Shown here: positions 7,391 to 15,435 of the stretch, piece by piece
Position numbering within the stretch: position 1 is the first letter of the stretch
Layout: each line of letters starts with the position of its first letter
Source of the DNA: G965220075 sp965220075
GTDB taxonomy: Bacteria > Chloroflexota > UBA11872
DNA: 64,000 nucleotides
Assembly: GCA_965220075.1 (NCBI GenBank)
Contig: OZ244806.1
Span: 558,001-622,000 of the forward strand
Direction of reading: 5' to 3'
Position numbers and translations under genes: made by a program
The notes under the pieces: model-generated
What the model saw: the letters and a program-made list of their open reading frames with translations, nothing else
Database searches by the model: none
What the model was told of the DNA's origin: nothing

Positions 7391-8569
7391 ATGCAAATCG
7401 AGAGCATCCAAATCAAGAACTACCGGCTCTTTCGCAGCGTCACCCTGAGTGATCTGCCGCGCATGGCTGTGGTCGTGGGCGCCAACGGGTCAGGCAAATC
7501 GACGCTGTTCGACGTCTTCACCTTCCTCAAGGACGCGCTGACTCAGAACGCCGCCGCGGCGGTGGCCAGGCGCGGCGGATTCCGCGAGTTGGTCAGCCGC
7601 GGTGAGCAGGGTCCAGTCGGAATCACCATCAAGTTTCGCGAGAGCGGCGGGCGGCTGGCGACCTATCTGCTCGATGTTGCCGTAGCGAGCGGGCGCGTGG
7701 TCGTGGACCGCGAAGTGCTGCGCTACCGCCGAGGCCAGGGAGGCGGTCGGCCCTGGCGCTTCGTGGACTTCTCGCGAGGTGCCGGAACCGCAATCACCAA
7801 CGAGTCTGCCTATGGCCAGGAAGGCGTGGACGAGGAGCGCGAGAACTACGAGCTCGACGATCCTAGCGTCCTCGCCATCAAGGGCCTGGGTCAATTCCGC
7901 GAGTTCCGGGTAGTCGCGGAGTTCCGCAACCTGATCGAGAACTGGCACGTCTCAAACTTCCATGTCGCCGACGCCCGGCCTAGCGCCGAGGTCGGCTACG
8001 CCGAGCACCTTTCCACCCGCGGCGACAACGTCGCGCAGGTTGCTCAGTACCTCTACGAGAACGAGCGCGAGCGCTTCAACCAGGTCCTCGCGGCCATGAG
8101 CCGGCGCGTCCCTGGCGTGAGCGGCGTCGAGGCCAAACCCACCGAGGACGGGCGTCTTGTGCTGCGCTTCCAGGACGGCAGCTTCCGGGACCCGTTCATT
8201 GCCCGCTACGTCTCGGACGGCACGATCAAGATGTTCGCCTACCTTGTGCTGCTCTACGACCCCAAGCCGCACCCCCTGCTGGCAATCGAGGAGCCGGAGA
8301 ACCAGCTCTACCCCGAGTTGCTGCCGGAGTTGGCTGAAGAGTTCCGCGACTACGCGCGGCGCGGCGGCCAGGCGTTCGTTTCGACCCACTCGCCCGACTT
8401 CCTGAACGGAGTGGAGCTCGACGAAATCCTCTACCTGGTCAAGCAGGACGGCTTCACCACCGTGCACCGCGCTCGTGAGAGTGAGTTACTGCGCAATCTG
8501 GTGGCAGAGGGGGACTTGCCAGGCGCGCTGTGGAAGCAGGGGCTGTTCGAAGGCGCGGGGATTCAGTGA
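7391..8569 (+). CDS. AAA ATPase (SMC/OLD-like), partner of TOPRIM protein
   Basis: This 392-residue ABC-type ATPase belongs to the AAA_15/AAA_21 group. An N-terminal strand (MQIESIQIKNYRLFRSVTL) leads to a Walker A motif VVGANGSGKST at about residues 29-39. The central part (60-270) holds the lid and arm region. A signature-like VSDGTIKMFAYLVLL precedes Walker B LLAIEEPENQLYP (about 297-309), and the switch histidine is in AFVSTHSPDF near 340. Its stop overlaps the start of the next gene by four bases (GTGA), so the two act together. ATPases of this shape pair with TOPRIM or nuclease effectors in defence systems such as PARIS, Gabija and OLD; that role here is inferred. Confidence 0.85.
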   Translation: MQIESIQIKNYRLFRSVTLSDLPRMAVVVGANGSGKSTLFDVFTFLKDALTQNAAAAVARRGGFRELVSRGEQGPVGITIKFRESGGRLATYLLDVAVASGRVVVDREVLRYRRGQGGGRPWRFVDFSRGAGTAITNESAYGQEGVDEERENYELDDPSVLAIKGLGQFREFRVVAEFRNLIENWHVSNFHVADARPSAEVGYAEHLSTRGDNVAQVAQYLYENERERFNQVLAAMSRRVPGVSGVEAKPTEDGRLVLRFQDGSFRDPFIARYVSDGTIKMFAYLVLLYDPKPHPLLAIEEPENQLYPELLPELAEEFRDYARRGGQAFVSTHSPDFLNGVELDEILYLVKQDGFTTVHRARESELLRNLVAEGDLPGALWKQGLFEGAGIQ

Positions 8570-9126
8570 GCCGGCTGGTGCTTCTGCTCGAAGAGGCCTC
8601 CATGAAAACACTTCTCGATAGGCTTCTGCCACGGCTCTTCCCAGACCTGACGTTCCTCTGTGTTAGGCATGAGGGCAGGCAGGACCTCGAAAAGAGCATC
8701 CCGCGCAAGCTGCGCGCATGGCGGGAGCCGGGAGTCCGCTTCCTAGTGCTGCGGGACAACGACGGCGGCGACTGTCACGCCCTGAAAGATAGGCTCCTCG
8801 GACTCTGCCGGCAGGGCGGCCGGGGCGATTCGCTGGTGCGGATCGCGTGTCAGGAACTCGAAGCCTGGTACCTGGGCGAGCCGGAGGCGCTGGCGGACGC
8901 GTTTTGCAACGAAGAGCTGCGTGGGATCCGCCGACTGGCGCGCTATCGAAATCCAGACGCGGTCGCGACGCCATCTAAAGCTATCAAGCGGCTCATACCT
9001 GAGTTCCAGAAAATATCGGGCGCCCGCCGGATGGCGCAGTTCCTTTCAAAGGAACGCAACCGATCCACCAGCTTCCAGACGCTGCTGCGCGGAATTGAGC
9101 GACTCTGTCCGGACGCCTCCCAATAG
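8566..9126 (+). CDS. TOPRIM-like DUF4276-type protein
   Basis: A 186-residue protein starting at a GTG whose last two bases lie in the stop codon of the ATPase gene. The N-terminus MSRLVLLLEEASMKTLLDRL has the TOPRIM strand-Glu pattern (Glu9/Glu10). FLVLRDNDGGDC gives a DxD (Asp64, Asp66). ACQELEAWYLGEPEAL (about residue 101) is a pattern I associate with DUF4276. Together these suggest a metal-dependent nuclease or primase-like fold. In ATPase-TOPRIM pairs the TOPRIM subunit is usually the toxic effector released on phage sensing. Family membership is from memory of motifs; function is inferred. Confidence 0.75.
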   Translation: MSRLVLLLEEASMKTLLDRLLPRLFPDLTFLCVRHEGRQDLEKSIPRKLRAWREPGVRFLVLRDNDGGDCHALKDRLLGLCRQGGRGDSLVRIACQELEAWYLGEPEALADAFCNEELRGIRRLARYRNPDAVATPSKAIKRLIPEFQKISGARRMAQFLSKERNRSTSFQTLLRGIERLCPDASQ

Positions 9127-9143
9127 GGACCAACCGCCCATGG

Positions 9144-9305
9144 GTGAGTGCCCGCAAGCCGATCGAGGTCGATCTGTCACTGGATGACATCAATGCGGCG
9201 TCGGTGCATGGCATGGGAAGGCTGTCCCGCGACGTGGCCAGAGGGCATCGTTTTGGGATATGGACCCGCGGGTTTCGTCAGAAGTTTGGACTCTGGCCGT
9301 CCTGA
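9144..9305 (+). CDS. Possible 53-residue hypothetical protein
   Basis: A short frame with GTG start encodes MSARKPIEVDLSLDDINAAS, then a basic, aromatic tail ending RQKFGLWPS. Codon third positions are mostly G or C, as in real genes nearby, and the sequence looks like a globular peptide rather than noise. There is no clear ribosome binding site and I recognise no family. It lies 17 bases after the TOPRIM gene and could be a third small component or the tail of a lost gene. Confidence 0.3.
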   Translation: MSARKPIEVDLSLDDINAASVHGMGRLSRDVARGHRFGIWTRGFRQKFGLWPS

Positions 9306-9361
9306 CCGCGCTACGCTGCCGTCGTACTGCATTTTGAAGGCCGCGGCCGGCTAGAAGCTCC

Positions 9362-10090
9362 ATGCGCGTCGCGCTTTTTGCAGACGTTCACGCCAACCTG
9401 ACGGCGCTGCGGGCCGTCTTGGCGGACATCCGGGCGCGCGGCCCGTTCAATCTCATCGTCTCCGACGGCGACCAGATAATGGGTGGGCCGCGTCCGCTCG
9501 AGGTTTGGAGCGAGCTGCGGGAAGGCGGTGTGACGCTGCTGCGCGGCAACGTAGAACGCGATCTCGGCAGCGGCCGTTTCCCGCCTGAGCCTGCCGGCGG
9601 AAAGAACCGCGCCGCCATCGAGTCGGTTTTCTACTGGACCCTGGAGCAAGTTCCCGACCAGGTGCGCGCGGCGGCCGCGGGGCTTCCCGCGGAACTGAAG
9701 GTCGAGATGGACGGCGCGCCGCCTCTCGTGGTCGTGCACGCCAACCGAGACAATCTGGACGACTTCATATGGGAAGACACCCCGCCCGCTGAGTTGCGGC
9801 GTTTGATCGGCCACCCGCCGCCGGGTCTGCTCGTGCTCGGTCACGTGCACGCGCCGCTCGACATGCAGTTCGAGTCGACCCGTATCGTGCGCCCTGGCAG
9901 TGTGGCCCTGAAGTACGAGGCCGACGTGTACAACCTGGCGCACTGGGCCGAGGCCGCCTGGGACACCAGCGTCGGCGCCTGGACCTGCCGCAGTCACGTC
10001 GTGGCCTGGGACCACCGCGCGGAGATCGAGGCGGCTTACGCCGTCGGGTATCCCGGCGTCGAGATATTGCCGGGATTCGACCGCGCCTGA
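9362..10090 (+). CDS. Calcineurin-like metallophosphoesterase (YfcE/MJ0936 type)
   Basis: A 242-residue predicted phosphodiesterase with the metallophosphoesterase metal-ligand motifs in order: FADVHAN (Asp8, His10), SDGDQ (about residue 36), LLRGNVERD (Asn of GN), VVVHAN (about 124) and GHVHAP (about 160). The canonical GNHD/E is replaced by GNVER, as in the YfcE-like branch that acts on small phosphodiesters or protein phosphates. It probably works in the cytoplasm with two divalent metals. It stands alone on the plus strand. The ATG start agrees with the conserved N-terminal strand. Confidence 0.85.
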   Translation: MRVALFADVHANLTALRAVLADIRARGPFNLIVSDGDQIMGGPRPLEVWSELREGGVTLLRGNVERDLGSGRFPPEPAGGKNRAAIESVFYWTLEQVPDQVRAAAAGLPAELKVEMDGAPPLVVVHANRDNLDDFIWEDTPPAELRRLIGHPPPGLLVLGHVHAPLDMQFESTRIVRPGSVALKYEADVYNLAHWAEAAWDTSVGAWTCRSHVVAWDHRAEIEAAYAVGYPGVEILPGFDRA

Positions 10091-10184
10091 CGCCCAGAGC
10101 TGCTGTCAGCGCGCGGCCGTCCCTTGTAGGCGAGTAGCCTGACTGCGATGCTTGAGCAGAATGTTGAGTGGGGGGGCTGCGGTT

Positions 10185-10532
10185 GTGAGCACGATGGTCA
10201 CCGAGGACGAGGTTCGCGAGAAGCTGGGCACCGTGATAGATCCCGAGATCGGGATCGGCATCGTGGATCTCGGGCTCATCTATGAAATCGCCATAGCGCC
10301 CTATCACCCCGAGGAGGGCGAGCCGGAGGCTGAGCCGGAGGACCTGGCGGTCAAGGTCACCATGACGCTTACCACGCCCGGCTGCCCGGCCGGTCCATAC
10401 ATCCTGCAGCAGGTGAAGGAGCAGGCGGAGTCGATAGACGGCGTAAGGAAATCCAAAATCGACCTGACCTTCAGCCCGATGTGGAACGAAGACATGATGA
10501 GCGAGGACGTGCGCTGGATCCTTGGCCGCTAG
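10185..10532 (+). CDS. MIP18/DUF59-family iron-sulfur assembly protein
   Basis: About 115 residues with the DUF59 (MIP18, SufT/PaaD-like) fold: TEDEVREKLGTVIDPEIGIGIVDLGLIYEI at the start and TLTTPGCPAG with the conserved Cys near the middle. Members take part in Fe-S cluster maturation or in monooxygenase assembly. An acidic insertion (HPEEGEPEAEPED) separates the first strand from the VKVTMTLTTP strand. The GTG at 10185 follows a G-rich site (10169-10176); ATG at 10194 is an alternative. It is not beside suf genes, so its client is unknown. Confidence 0.85.
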   Translation: MSTMVTEDEVREKLGTVIDPEIGIGIVDLGLIYEIAIAPYHPEEGEPEAEPEDLAVKVTMTLTTPGCPAGPYILQQVKEQAESIDGVRKSKIDLTFSPMWNEDMMSEDVRWILGR

Positions 10533-10625
10533 GCGGTTTCGATCGGCCGGGTTGCAAACCGACTCCATAGTCCTAGCCTTCTACCTCGATCAGGCTGGCC
10601 GCGAGCGCGCTAATCCGCCGGGTAC

Positions 10626-11363
10626 TTGATCGTGCGGATCAGCTTCACCAAGCTCGATCTCTTCGAGTTCTGCCCTTGGGCCTACCGCTACCGCTACGTC
10701 GAGCGAATCCCCACGCCGTTTTCACCGCGGCTTGCCACCGGCGCCGCGGTTCACGCCGTGCTGCGGCGGTTCTTCGAGCGCCTGCAGTCGGGCGCGCAGG
10801 CCGGACTGTCCGAGCTTCTCGCTATGTACGAGGACTATTGGGCTGGTGCGCCTTGGCTCGATCCGGCGCGGCAGCCAGACCTGTGGGACCGGGGTCTGGC
10901 GCTTCTCAAAGGCTTTTGGGCCGCCAACGCGGCTAACCTGGGCCGTCCTGTTCTGCTTGAGGCGCGCTTTCGTGTATCGCTGGAGCCAGGTGATCGGCAC
11001 ACCGTGGAGGGCCTGATCGACCGCGTGGACGAAACGGCTGGCGGCGTGGAGATCATCGATTACAAGAGCGGCGCCCGGCCCGACGGCTTGCCCGAGTACA
11101 CGCGTACCCAGCTGCACACTTACGCGCTTGCCGTCGAACGCCAGTTCGGTTTGACCCCTGTGCGTCTTACGGCCTACTTCCTTAGCGACAACCGCGCCTT
11201 GTCGTCCGCGCCGGATCGCGGCTATGCCAGCCGACTGCGAAAGCGCTTCGCGGCTGCCGCCGCTGACATCGCCGCGGGGAGTTTCGGGGCGACTCCCGGA
11301 CCGCAGTGCGCGCGCTGCGATTACGCCGACCGCTGTCCCCATAAGTGGACCGAAGGCGCGTAG
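10626..11363 (+). CDS. PD-(D/E)XK nuclease, RecB/Cas4-like with Fe-S cysteines
   Basis: A 245-residue single-domain exonuclease of the RecB/Cas4 (PDDEXK_1) class. Features are the N-terminal ISFTKLDLFEFCPWAYRYRYV with one Cys, the helix TGAAVHAVLRRFFE with the conserved His, the catalytic pair LIDRVDE and VEIIDYKSG (Asp...Asp-x-Lys, about residues 140-155), and a C-terminal QCARCDYADRCPHKW giving three more Cys. Four cysteines fit the 4Fe-4S latch of AddB/Cas4. No Cas genes or CRISPR array are nearby, so it is likely a repair nuclease. Starts at TTG 10626 or GTG 10632 are both possible. Confidence 0.85.
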   Translation: MIVRISFTKLDLFEFCPWAYRYRYVERIPTPFSPRLATGAAVHAVLRRFFERLQSGAQAGLSELLAMYEDYWAGAPWLDPARQPDLWDRGLALLKGFWAANAANLGRPVLLEARFRVSLEPGDRHTVEGLIDRVDETAGGVEIIDYKSGARPDGLPEYTRTQLHTYALAVERQFGLTPVRLTAYFLSDNRALSSAPDRGYASRLRKRFAAAAADIAAGSFGATPGPQCARCDYADRCPHKWTEGA

Positions 11364-11508
11364 CCCGACCCGGCCGGATACGGGACCGTTTCGCGCCCCA
11401 AGGCGCAAGGCTTGCTCGTCGGTAGGAGCGAAAGAAGACCGGGGCGAAACGCGGCCGAAAAAGCCTCTTTTAGTCTACCCGGGCAAGTCGTAGGAGTCGC
11501 GAGACCCT

Positions 11509-12810
11509 CTAAGAGCCGAGCCGTCCATTGCCGCCGGCGATCGGGCAGGATCCGGCCTCGCAATGATGATCGCGGATGTGCGCCTCGAACTCGTCGCGGA
11601 AGATCCGCACCGCGCCGCGCACCGGCTGATGAGCGAAATGGCCTAGAGCACAGAACGAAGCCATCATGCTGGCGCCCAGCTCCTCCAGCAGATCGAGGTC
11701 GTCCATTGTTCCCTGGCCGTGCATGATGCGCTCGCAGATTTGCACCAGATTGGGCGCACCCTCACGGCAGGGAATACAGAATCCGCAGCTCTCTTCCTCG
11801 AAGAAGAGGGCGTCCCGATAGGCCGCGTCCACCATGCACGCCGAGTCGTCGTATACGACCACGCCTCCGGTGCCCATGATGGTCCCCAGCGCGGACATGG
11901 ATTTCGGCTCCAGCGGCGCGTCCAGATTGTCGGGCCCGAGCGGCGCCGAGGAAGCCCCGCCGGGCTTGAAGCCCTTCAACGGCCGCCCGCTGCGTACTCC
12001 TCCGCCGTATTCGAAGATCAGCTCGCGCGCCGTAGTGCCCAGGGGCAGCTCGTGCACGCCGGGATTCGCGACGTGTCCGGAGAGGCAGTACATCTTCGTG
12101 CCCGCCGCGCCGCCCGCGCCCAGGCCCTGAAACCACTCGGCGCCCTTCGTCACGATATCCGGCGCGCAGGAAAGAGTCTCGACGTTGTTGATCGCCGTCG
12201 GCTTGCCCCAAACCCCCACGTTAGTCGGGAAGGGCGGCTTGAAACGCGGATTGCCCCGCTTGCCTTCCAGCGAGTTGAACAGCGCGGTCTCCTCACCAAC
12301 TATGTAGGCCCCGGCGCCGCGCCGGAACTCTAGATCGAAGTTGAAGCCCCTCTTGCCCAGCACGTCCTGGCCCAGATAGCTCGCCTGGTAGGCCTCGCGC
12401 ATCGCCGCCTGCACGCGCTCGTGGGACAGCCCGTACTCGCCCCGAATGTAGACGTACCCGCGCTCCGCGTTGGCCGCGTAGGCGGCGATGAGCATCCCTT
12501 CCAGCATCAAGTGGGGATCGAGCTCCAGCGAGTAACGGTTCACGTAAGTGCCGGGCTCGCTCTCGTCGCCGTTGCTCACGACGTAACGCGGCGTCTTCGG
12601 GTCCTTGCGTACGAACTCCCACTTGAGTCCGGTCGGGAAGAAGGCCCCCCCGCGCCCCGTCAGACCGGAGGCTTTGATGACATCGGTCACGTCCTCCGGG
12701 GCCATCTCGCGCAGCACCCGCTCGAGCGCTTCATAGCCGCCGGCTTCACGGTACGACCGCAGCGTCCACGACTCCGGCCGCCCGAAGTTCTTGGTGACCA
12801 CCCGTTCCAT
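11509..12810 (-). CDS. nuoF: NADH-quinone oxidoreductase subunit F / NADH-binding diaphorase
   Basis: This 433-residue protein is the NADH- and FMN-binding subunit that passes electrons to NuoE and an N3-type 4Fe-4S cluster. Visible motifs are GLTGRGGAFFPTGLKW (FMN), NGDESEPGTYVNR (NADH), GAGAYIVGEETALFNSLEG, and ESCGFCIPCREG plus a later Cys (cluster). The C-terminal tail ends HHCEAGSCPI, like the start of the ferredoxin extension found in soluble hydrogenase or formate-dehydrogenase diaphorases. The ATG at 12810 lies 5 bases after nuoE; the frame upstream overlaps nuoE and is not used. No other complex I gene is in the window. Confidence 0.93.
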   Translation of the reverse strand: MERVVTKNFGRPESWTLRSYREAGGYEALERVLREMAPEDVTDVIKASGLTGRGGAFFPTGLKWEFVRKDPKTPRYVVSNGDESEPGTYVNRYSLELDPHLMLEGMLIAAYAANAERGYVYIRGEYGLSHERVQAAMREAYQASYLGQDVLGKRGFNFDLEFRRGAGAYIVGEETALFNSLEGKRGNPRFKPPFPTNVGVWGKPTAINNVETLSCAPDIVTKGAEWFQGLGAGGAAGTKMYCLSGHVANPGVHELPLGTTARELIFEYGGGVRSGRPLKGFKPGGASSAPLGPDNLDAPLEPKSMSALGTIMGTGGVVVYDDSACMVDAAYRDALFFEEESCGFCIPCREGAPNLVQICERIMHGQGTMDDLDLLEELGASMMASFCALGHFAHQPVRGAVRIFRDEFEAHIRDHHCEAGSCPIAGGNGRLGS

Positions 12811-12815
12811 TGGCT

Positions 12816-13337
12816 TCAGACCTCGCCGTCGCGCAGCTCGCGAATCAACACCGGCACGTCTTCCGGCCGTATCGGTCCGCGCTGATCCAGGTTCACCGAC
12901 ATGGCTGGTTGTTTGTCGCACAGGCCCAGGCAGGAGACGGCCTCGATCTTGAACTCGGAGTCGCCGCTCACCTCGCCTCGCCGGATTCCCAGCTCCTGCT
13001 CCAGCGCCGCGAAGACCCCCTGCGCGCCGGCCAGGTGGCAACTCAAATCACGGCACACGCGCAAAATGTGCTTTGGCTGAGGCGCCAGGTAGAACATGGT
13101 GTAGAAAGTCGCAACGCCAAAGACTTGGCTTTCGGGAATGCGGAGCTCCTCGGCGATCGTGCTGATCGTCTCCGGGGGCACGTAGCTGAACAAGGCCTGC
13201 GCGGCGAACAGCGCCTCTAGCGTGGAGCCCGGCCGGCCTTTGAACTCCCGCAGTTGCGCGCGCAGCCGCTCGAGCTTAGGTTGGTCCTCGGATCGCAGCG
13301 CCGGCCGGCCGGGAGCGCCGGCTTCCGTCACCGCCAT
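12816..13337 (-). CDS. nuoE: NADH-quinone oxidoreductase subunit E (2Fe-2S thioredoxin-like)
   Basis: A 173-residue 2Fe-2S protein that partners NuoF. The helical N-terminal part (PKLERLRAQLREF; ALFSYVPPETISTIAEEL) precedes the thioredoxin-like domain with the four cluster cysteines in VCRDLSCHL and SCLGLCDKQPAM. The start at 13337 (MAVTEAGAPG) is chosen because the frame upstream is Arg/Pro/Ser-rich and atypical. The gene directly precedes nuoF, forming a two-gene diaphorase operon that could serve an orphan complex I, a formate dehydrogenase or a hydrogenase elsewhere in the genome. Confidence 0.92.
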   Translation of the reverse strand: MAVTEAGAPGRPALRSEDQPKLERLRAQLREFKGRPGSTLEALFAAQALFSYVPPETISTIAEELRIPESQVFGVATFYTMFYLAPQPKHILRVCRDLSCHLAGAQGVFAALEQELGIRRGEVSGDSEFKIEAVSCLGLCDKQPAMSVNLDQRGPIRPEDVPVLIRELRDGEV

Positions 13338-13542
13338 TGGCGGCGCAGGTCGAAAAGGCCCACGGCCAAGCGAGCGCTTCCTTCCTGAAGGGGGCGAACG
13401 GAGGCCGAGTCTATCACCTGGGGCTGCGGCGTCAGACCGGGACGTACCCATGACCCGGCTGCGGCTCGCGTTCGTGAATGTCCCAGCCTGGGCTGCGACG
13501 CCGCGTTAGGCTGCGTTCGACAGCACGTCCGAGGCGCATCCG

Positions 13543-13743
13543 ATGGCCCTCACCCAAGCTCAGGCCCGCGAGCTGCGCAGCCTCATGCAAACCTGGAATA
13601 AGTCGTCCCGCGAAGTCGGCGACATGCTGGGCGGTTCCGCCGTGACGGCCGGCGGCTTGCAGATGAACCGTCTGCGCGCGGCGATGGATCGCCGCTCGCA
13701 GGCTGAGCAACTCGTAATAGCCTTCTGGTCCCGCACCTCCTAG
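13543..13743 (+). CDS. Small hypothetical protein
   Basis: A 66-residue frame with ATG start encodes a mainly helical, charged peptide (TQAQARELRSLMQTWNKSSR; GGLQMNRLRAAMDRRSQAEQ). Codon usage is in line with neighbouring genes, but no strong ribosome binding site and no known domain is seen. It stands between the nuoE upstream region and the next hypothetical gene. Real but unassigned is my best guess. Confidence 0.4.
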   Translation: MALTQAQARELRSLMQTWNKSSREVGDMLGGSAVTAGGLQMNRLRAAMDRRSQAEQLVIAFWSRTS

Positions 13744-13906
13744 AGATCGGGATTTCAGCCCGACCCGAGCTCGCGGGCCGACCGGCCGGCGTGACCCGGC
13801 TTGCAAGATCCGCCGGCGCTTGAAAGCGCGCGCCTCTATCCGTCCGATCGGAGGCTGGCGGGCCGAGCGCGGCATAATTGACCGACTCGGCTAAAGGGGC
13901 CGCACC

Positions 13907-14281
13907 ATGTCTCTCGCGAATGCTAGGACGAATATCGAACGGTGCATCGAACGCCTGCGCGCCGGAACTTTGCGCGAGCAAGATCTGGCGCGCGTGCGAG
14001 ACGAGCTCGAGTCCTCCGGGACGCCGCGCCAGGACATCCTCTATCTACAGGCCAGAAGCACCGACCTCGCGAGCGAGGTCGTGGGCATGCGTCTGGTACG
14101 CAACGGCGCCATGTACGAGGGCGCCGACGATCCCGACGAGTGGCCCTATCAGTCGGTCCTGGACGCTATCCAGGATGGCTGGCGCGTGATCGAGTTTCCC
14201 AACCTGGCCCTGTTGCTGGACGAGTCGCGCGCGTACGGTCTGGGCGTCGAGTTCATCCTCGAGAAGATCGAGGCGGCTTGA
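13907..14281 (+). CDS. Hypothetical protein coupled to PhyH gene
   Basis: A 124-residue soluble protein of unknown family. It starts with a helical segment (LANARTNIERCIERLRAGTLREQDLARV) and continues with DILYLQARSTDLASEVVGMRLV and a conserved-looking QDGWRVIEFPNLALLLDE before a C-terminal helix. An AAAGGGG ribosome binding site lies upstream of the ATG. Its TGA shares one base with the ATG of the phytanoyl-CoA dioxygenase gene (TGATG), so the two are translated together and may share a pathway. No function can be assigned. Confidence 0.75.
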   Translation: MSLANARTNIERCIERLRAGTLREQDLARVRDELESSGTPRQDILYLQARSTDLASEVVGMRLVRNGAMYEGADDPDEWPYQSVLDAIQDGWRVIEFPNLALLLDESRAYGLGVEFILEKIEAA

Positions 14282-15141
14282 TGGATACCTCCCATGTCGC
14301 GCCCACTCTCACCGACACGCAGGTCTTGGACTTCTGCAAGAACGGCTACCTGGTGCTGGAGGGCGTCGTCTCCGCGGAGGTCAACCGCCGCACGGTTGAG
14401 TTTCTCAACGAGGATGCGCGGAACGTGATCGAGAACCCGGGCGAGCCGAGCGAAATCCTGCACGAGGATTGGTTCGTCGACAGCGTGATCATGAATCCCG
14501 CCGCGGCCGGCGCCGTGCGCTGTCTCCTCGGTGCGAACTTCGCGACGCCGGTGCTGATAAGCAACCACCGTATGCGCATGCCTCAGCCGCCGCAGACCTG
14601 GCATCGCGACAGCGGCTCGCGCCACGGTCCCGCACTTCATTACCTGCAGGTGTTCTACTACCCCGAGGACTGCCCCGTGGAGATGGGCCCCACCGAGGTG
14701 CTGCCCGGCTCGCACCTGCTCTTCCAATACGCGAGCCACATGGGGCACTACGGCGGCGTGCGGGAGGCTGTCAAGACCGCCGCGCCGGCGGGCTCGATCT
14801 TTCTGACCGTGTACTCGATCTGGCACCGGCGCTCGCGGTCGACCGCCAGTGGGATTCGCAACCTGCTCAAGTACAACTACTGGCGCACGGCGCCGCCGCA
14901 GCGCGACTGGATTGTCGATCCCGAGTTTGACTTCGGCACGGCCAACTACGCGCTGCCCAGGCCGGCCATGCGCCACCGGCTGTACGAGGACGGCGCCCGC
15001 ATGTTCTTCTGGCTGTGCGGAAAGTCCGACGAGTTCCACACCATGGGCGGCCAGGGCTGGCCCATGAGCGCCGCGCTCGGACACCACTACATCGACCGTT
15101 CCATGGGCTATCCCGGCGAGCCGACCGGCACCATCTACTAG
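14281..15141 (+). CDS. Phytanoyl-CoA dioxygenase (PhyH) family oxygenase
   Basis: This 286-residue Fe(II)/2-oxoglutarate oxygenase has a double-stranded beta-helix. The metal triad is WHRDSG (His108, Asp110) and the distal His182 in SIWHRRS; Arg193 in SGIRNLLKYNY is the likely 2-oxoglutarate anchor. GPTEVLPGSHL near residue 136 is the usual PhyH strand. Family members hydroxylate fatty acyl-CoAs, natural products or small metabolites; the substrate is open. The start ATG overlaps the stop of the preceding hypothetical gene. Longer in-frame extensions upstream are antisense or out-of-frame reads of that gene. Confidence 0.88.
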   Translation: MDTSHVAPTLTDTQVLDFCKNGYLVLEGVVSAEVNRRTVEFLNEDARNVIENPGEPSEILHEDWFVDSVIMNPAAAGAVRCLLGANFATPVLISNHRMRMPQPPQTWHRDSGSRHGPALHYLQVFYYPEDCPVEMGPTEVLPGSHLLFQYASHMGHYGGVREAVKTAAPAGSIFLTVYSIWHRRSRSTASGIRNLLKYNYWRTAPPQRDWIVDPEFDFGTANYALPRPAMRHRLYEDGARMFFWLCGKSDEFHTMGGQGWPMSAALGHHYIDRSMGYPGEPTGTIY

Positions 15142-15435
15142 CTGCGTCCCAATGCGTCCTATTTCGGACCAGGAAGCACGAATGAGGCTTTGCTCACAGC
15201 CGGCGAGGGCGATTTCTATCGCGTGACTGCTAAGAGTGTATTCCGTCACGTGCGCCGCCTGGATCCTCTTTGATATTTTGTATTCCAGCGAGTTGCGAGA
15301 TATATGCATGCCCTGTATAAGTATGCACAAAGACTGCCGAGTCTTGACTCACACACGCCTTTTTTATGACATCTGATATGCGTGACTGGGCTTCAGCGTG
15401 GAGTACGAACTTGCTAAGTTTAGAAGGTGAGATTG
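15142..15435. other. AT-rich intergenic region at the edge of the glycan cluster
   Basis: These 294 bases carry no gene. The right half is clearly AT-richer than its surroundings, with T-runs at 15360-15365 and a short hairpin AGACT/AGTCT at 15331-15344. TTGACT (15344-15349) and TATGAC (15365-15370) resemble promoter boxes, but the 15-base gap is short. The stretch probably holds the promoter of the following methyltransferase. Confidence 0.4.

Noticed and set aside
11386..11450. Inverted repeat CGTTTCG..CCCC / GGGGCGAAACG between the nuclease gene and nuoF
   Set aside because: The loop is about 40 bases and the stem imperfect; too weak for a terminator call.
12811..13041. N-terminal extension of NuoF
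   Set aside because: It overlaps nuoE in another frame and is Arg/Gly-rich; NuoF homology begins at MERVVTKNF.
13942..14280. Upstream extension of the PhyH frame
   Set aside because: It is an out-of-frame read of the preceding hypothetical gene; the TGATG overlap gives the start at 14281.
15344..15370. TTGACT and TATGAC as a promoter for the methyltransferase
   Set aside because: The spacing of 15 bases is short and the -10 match is poor; mentioned only in the intergenic entry.
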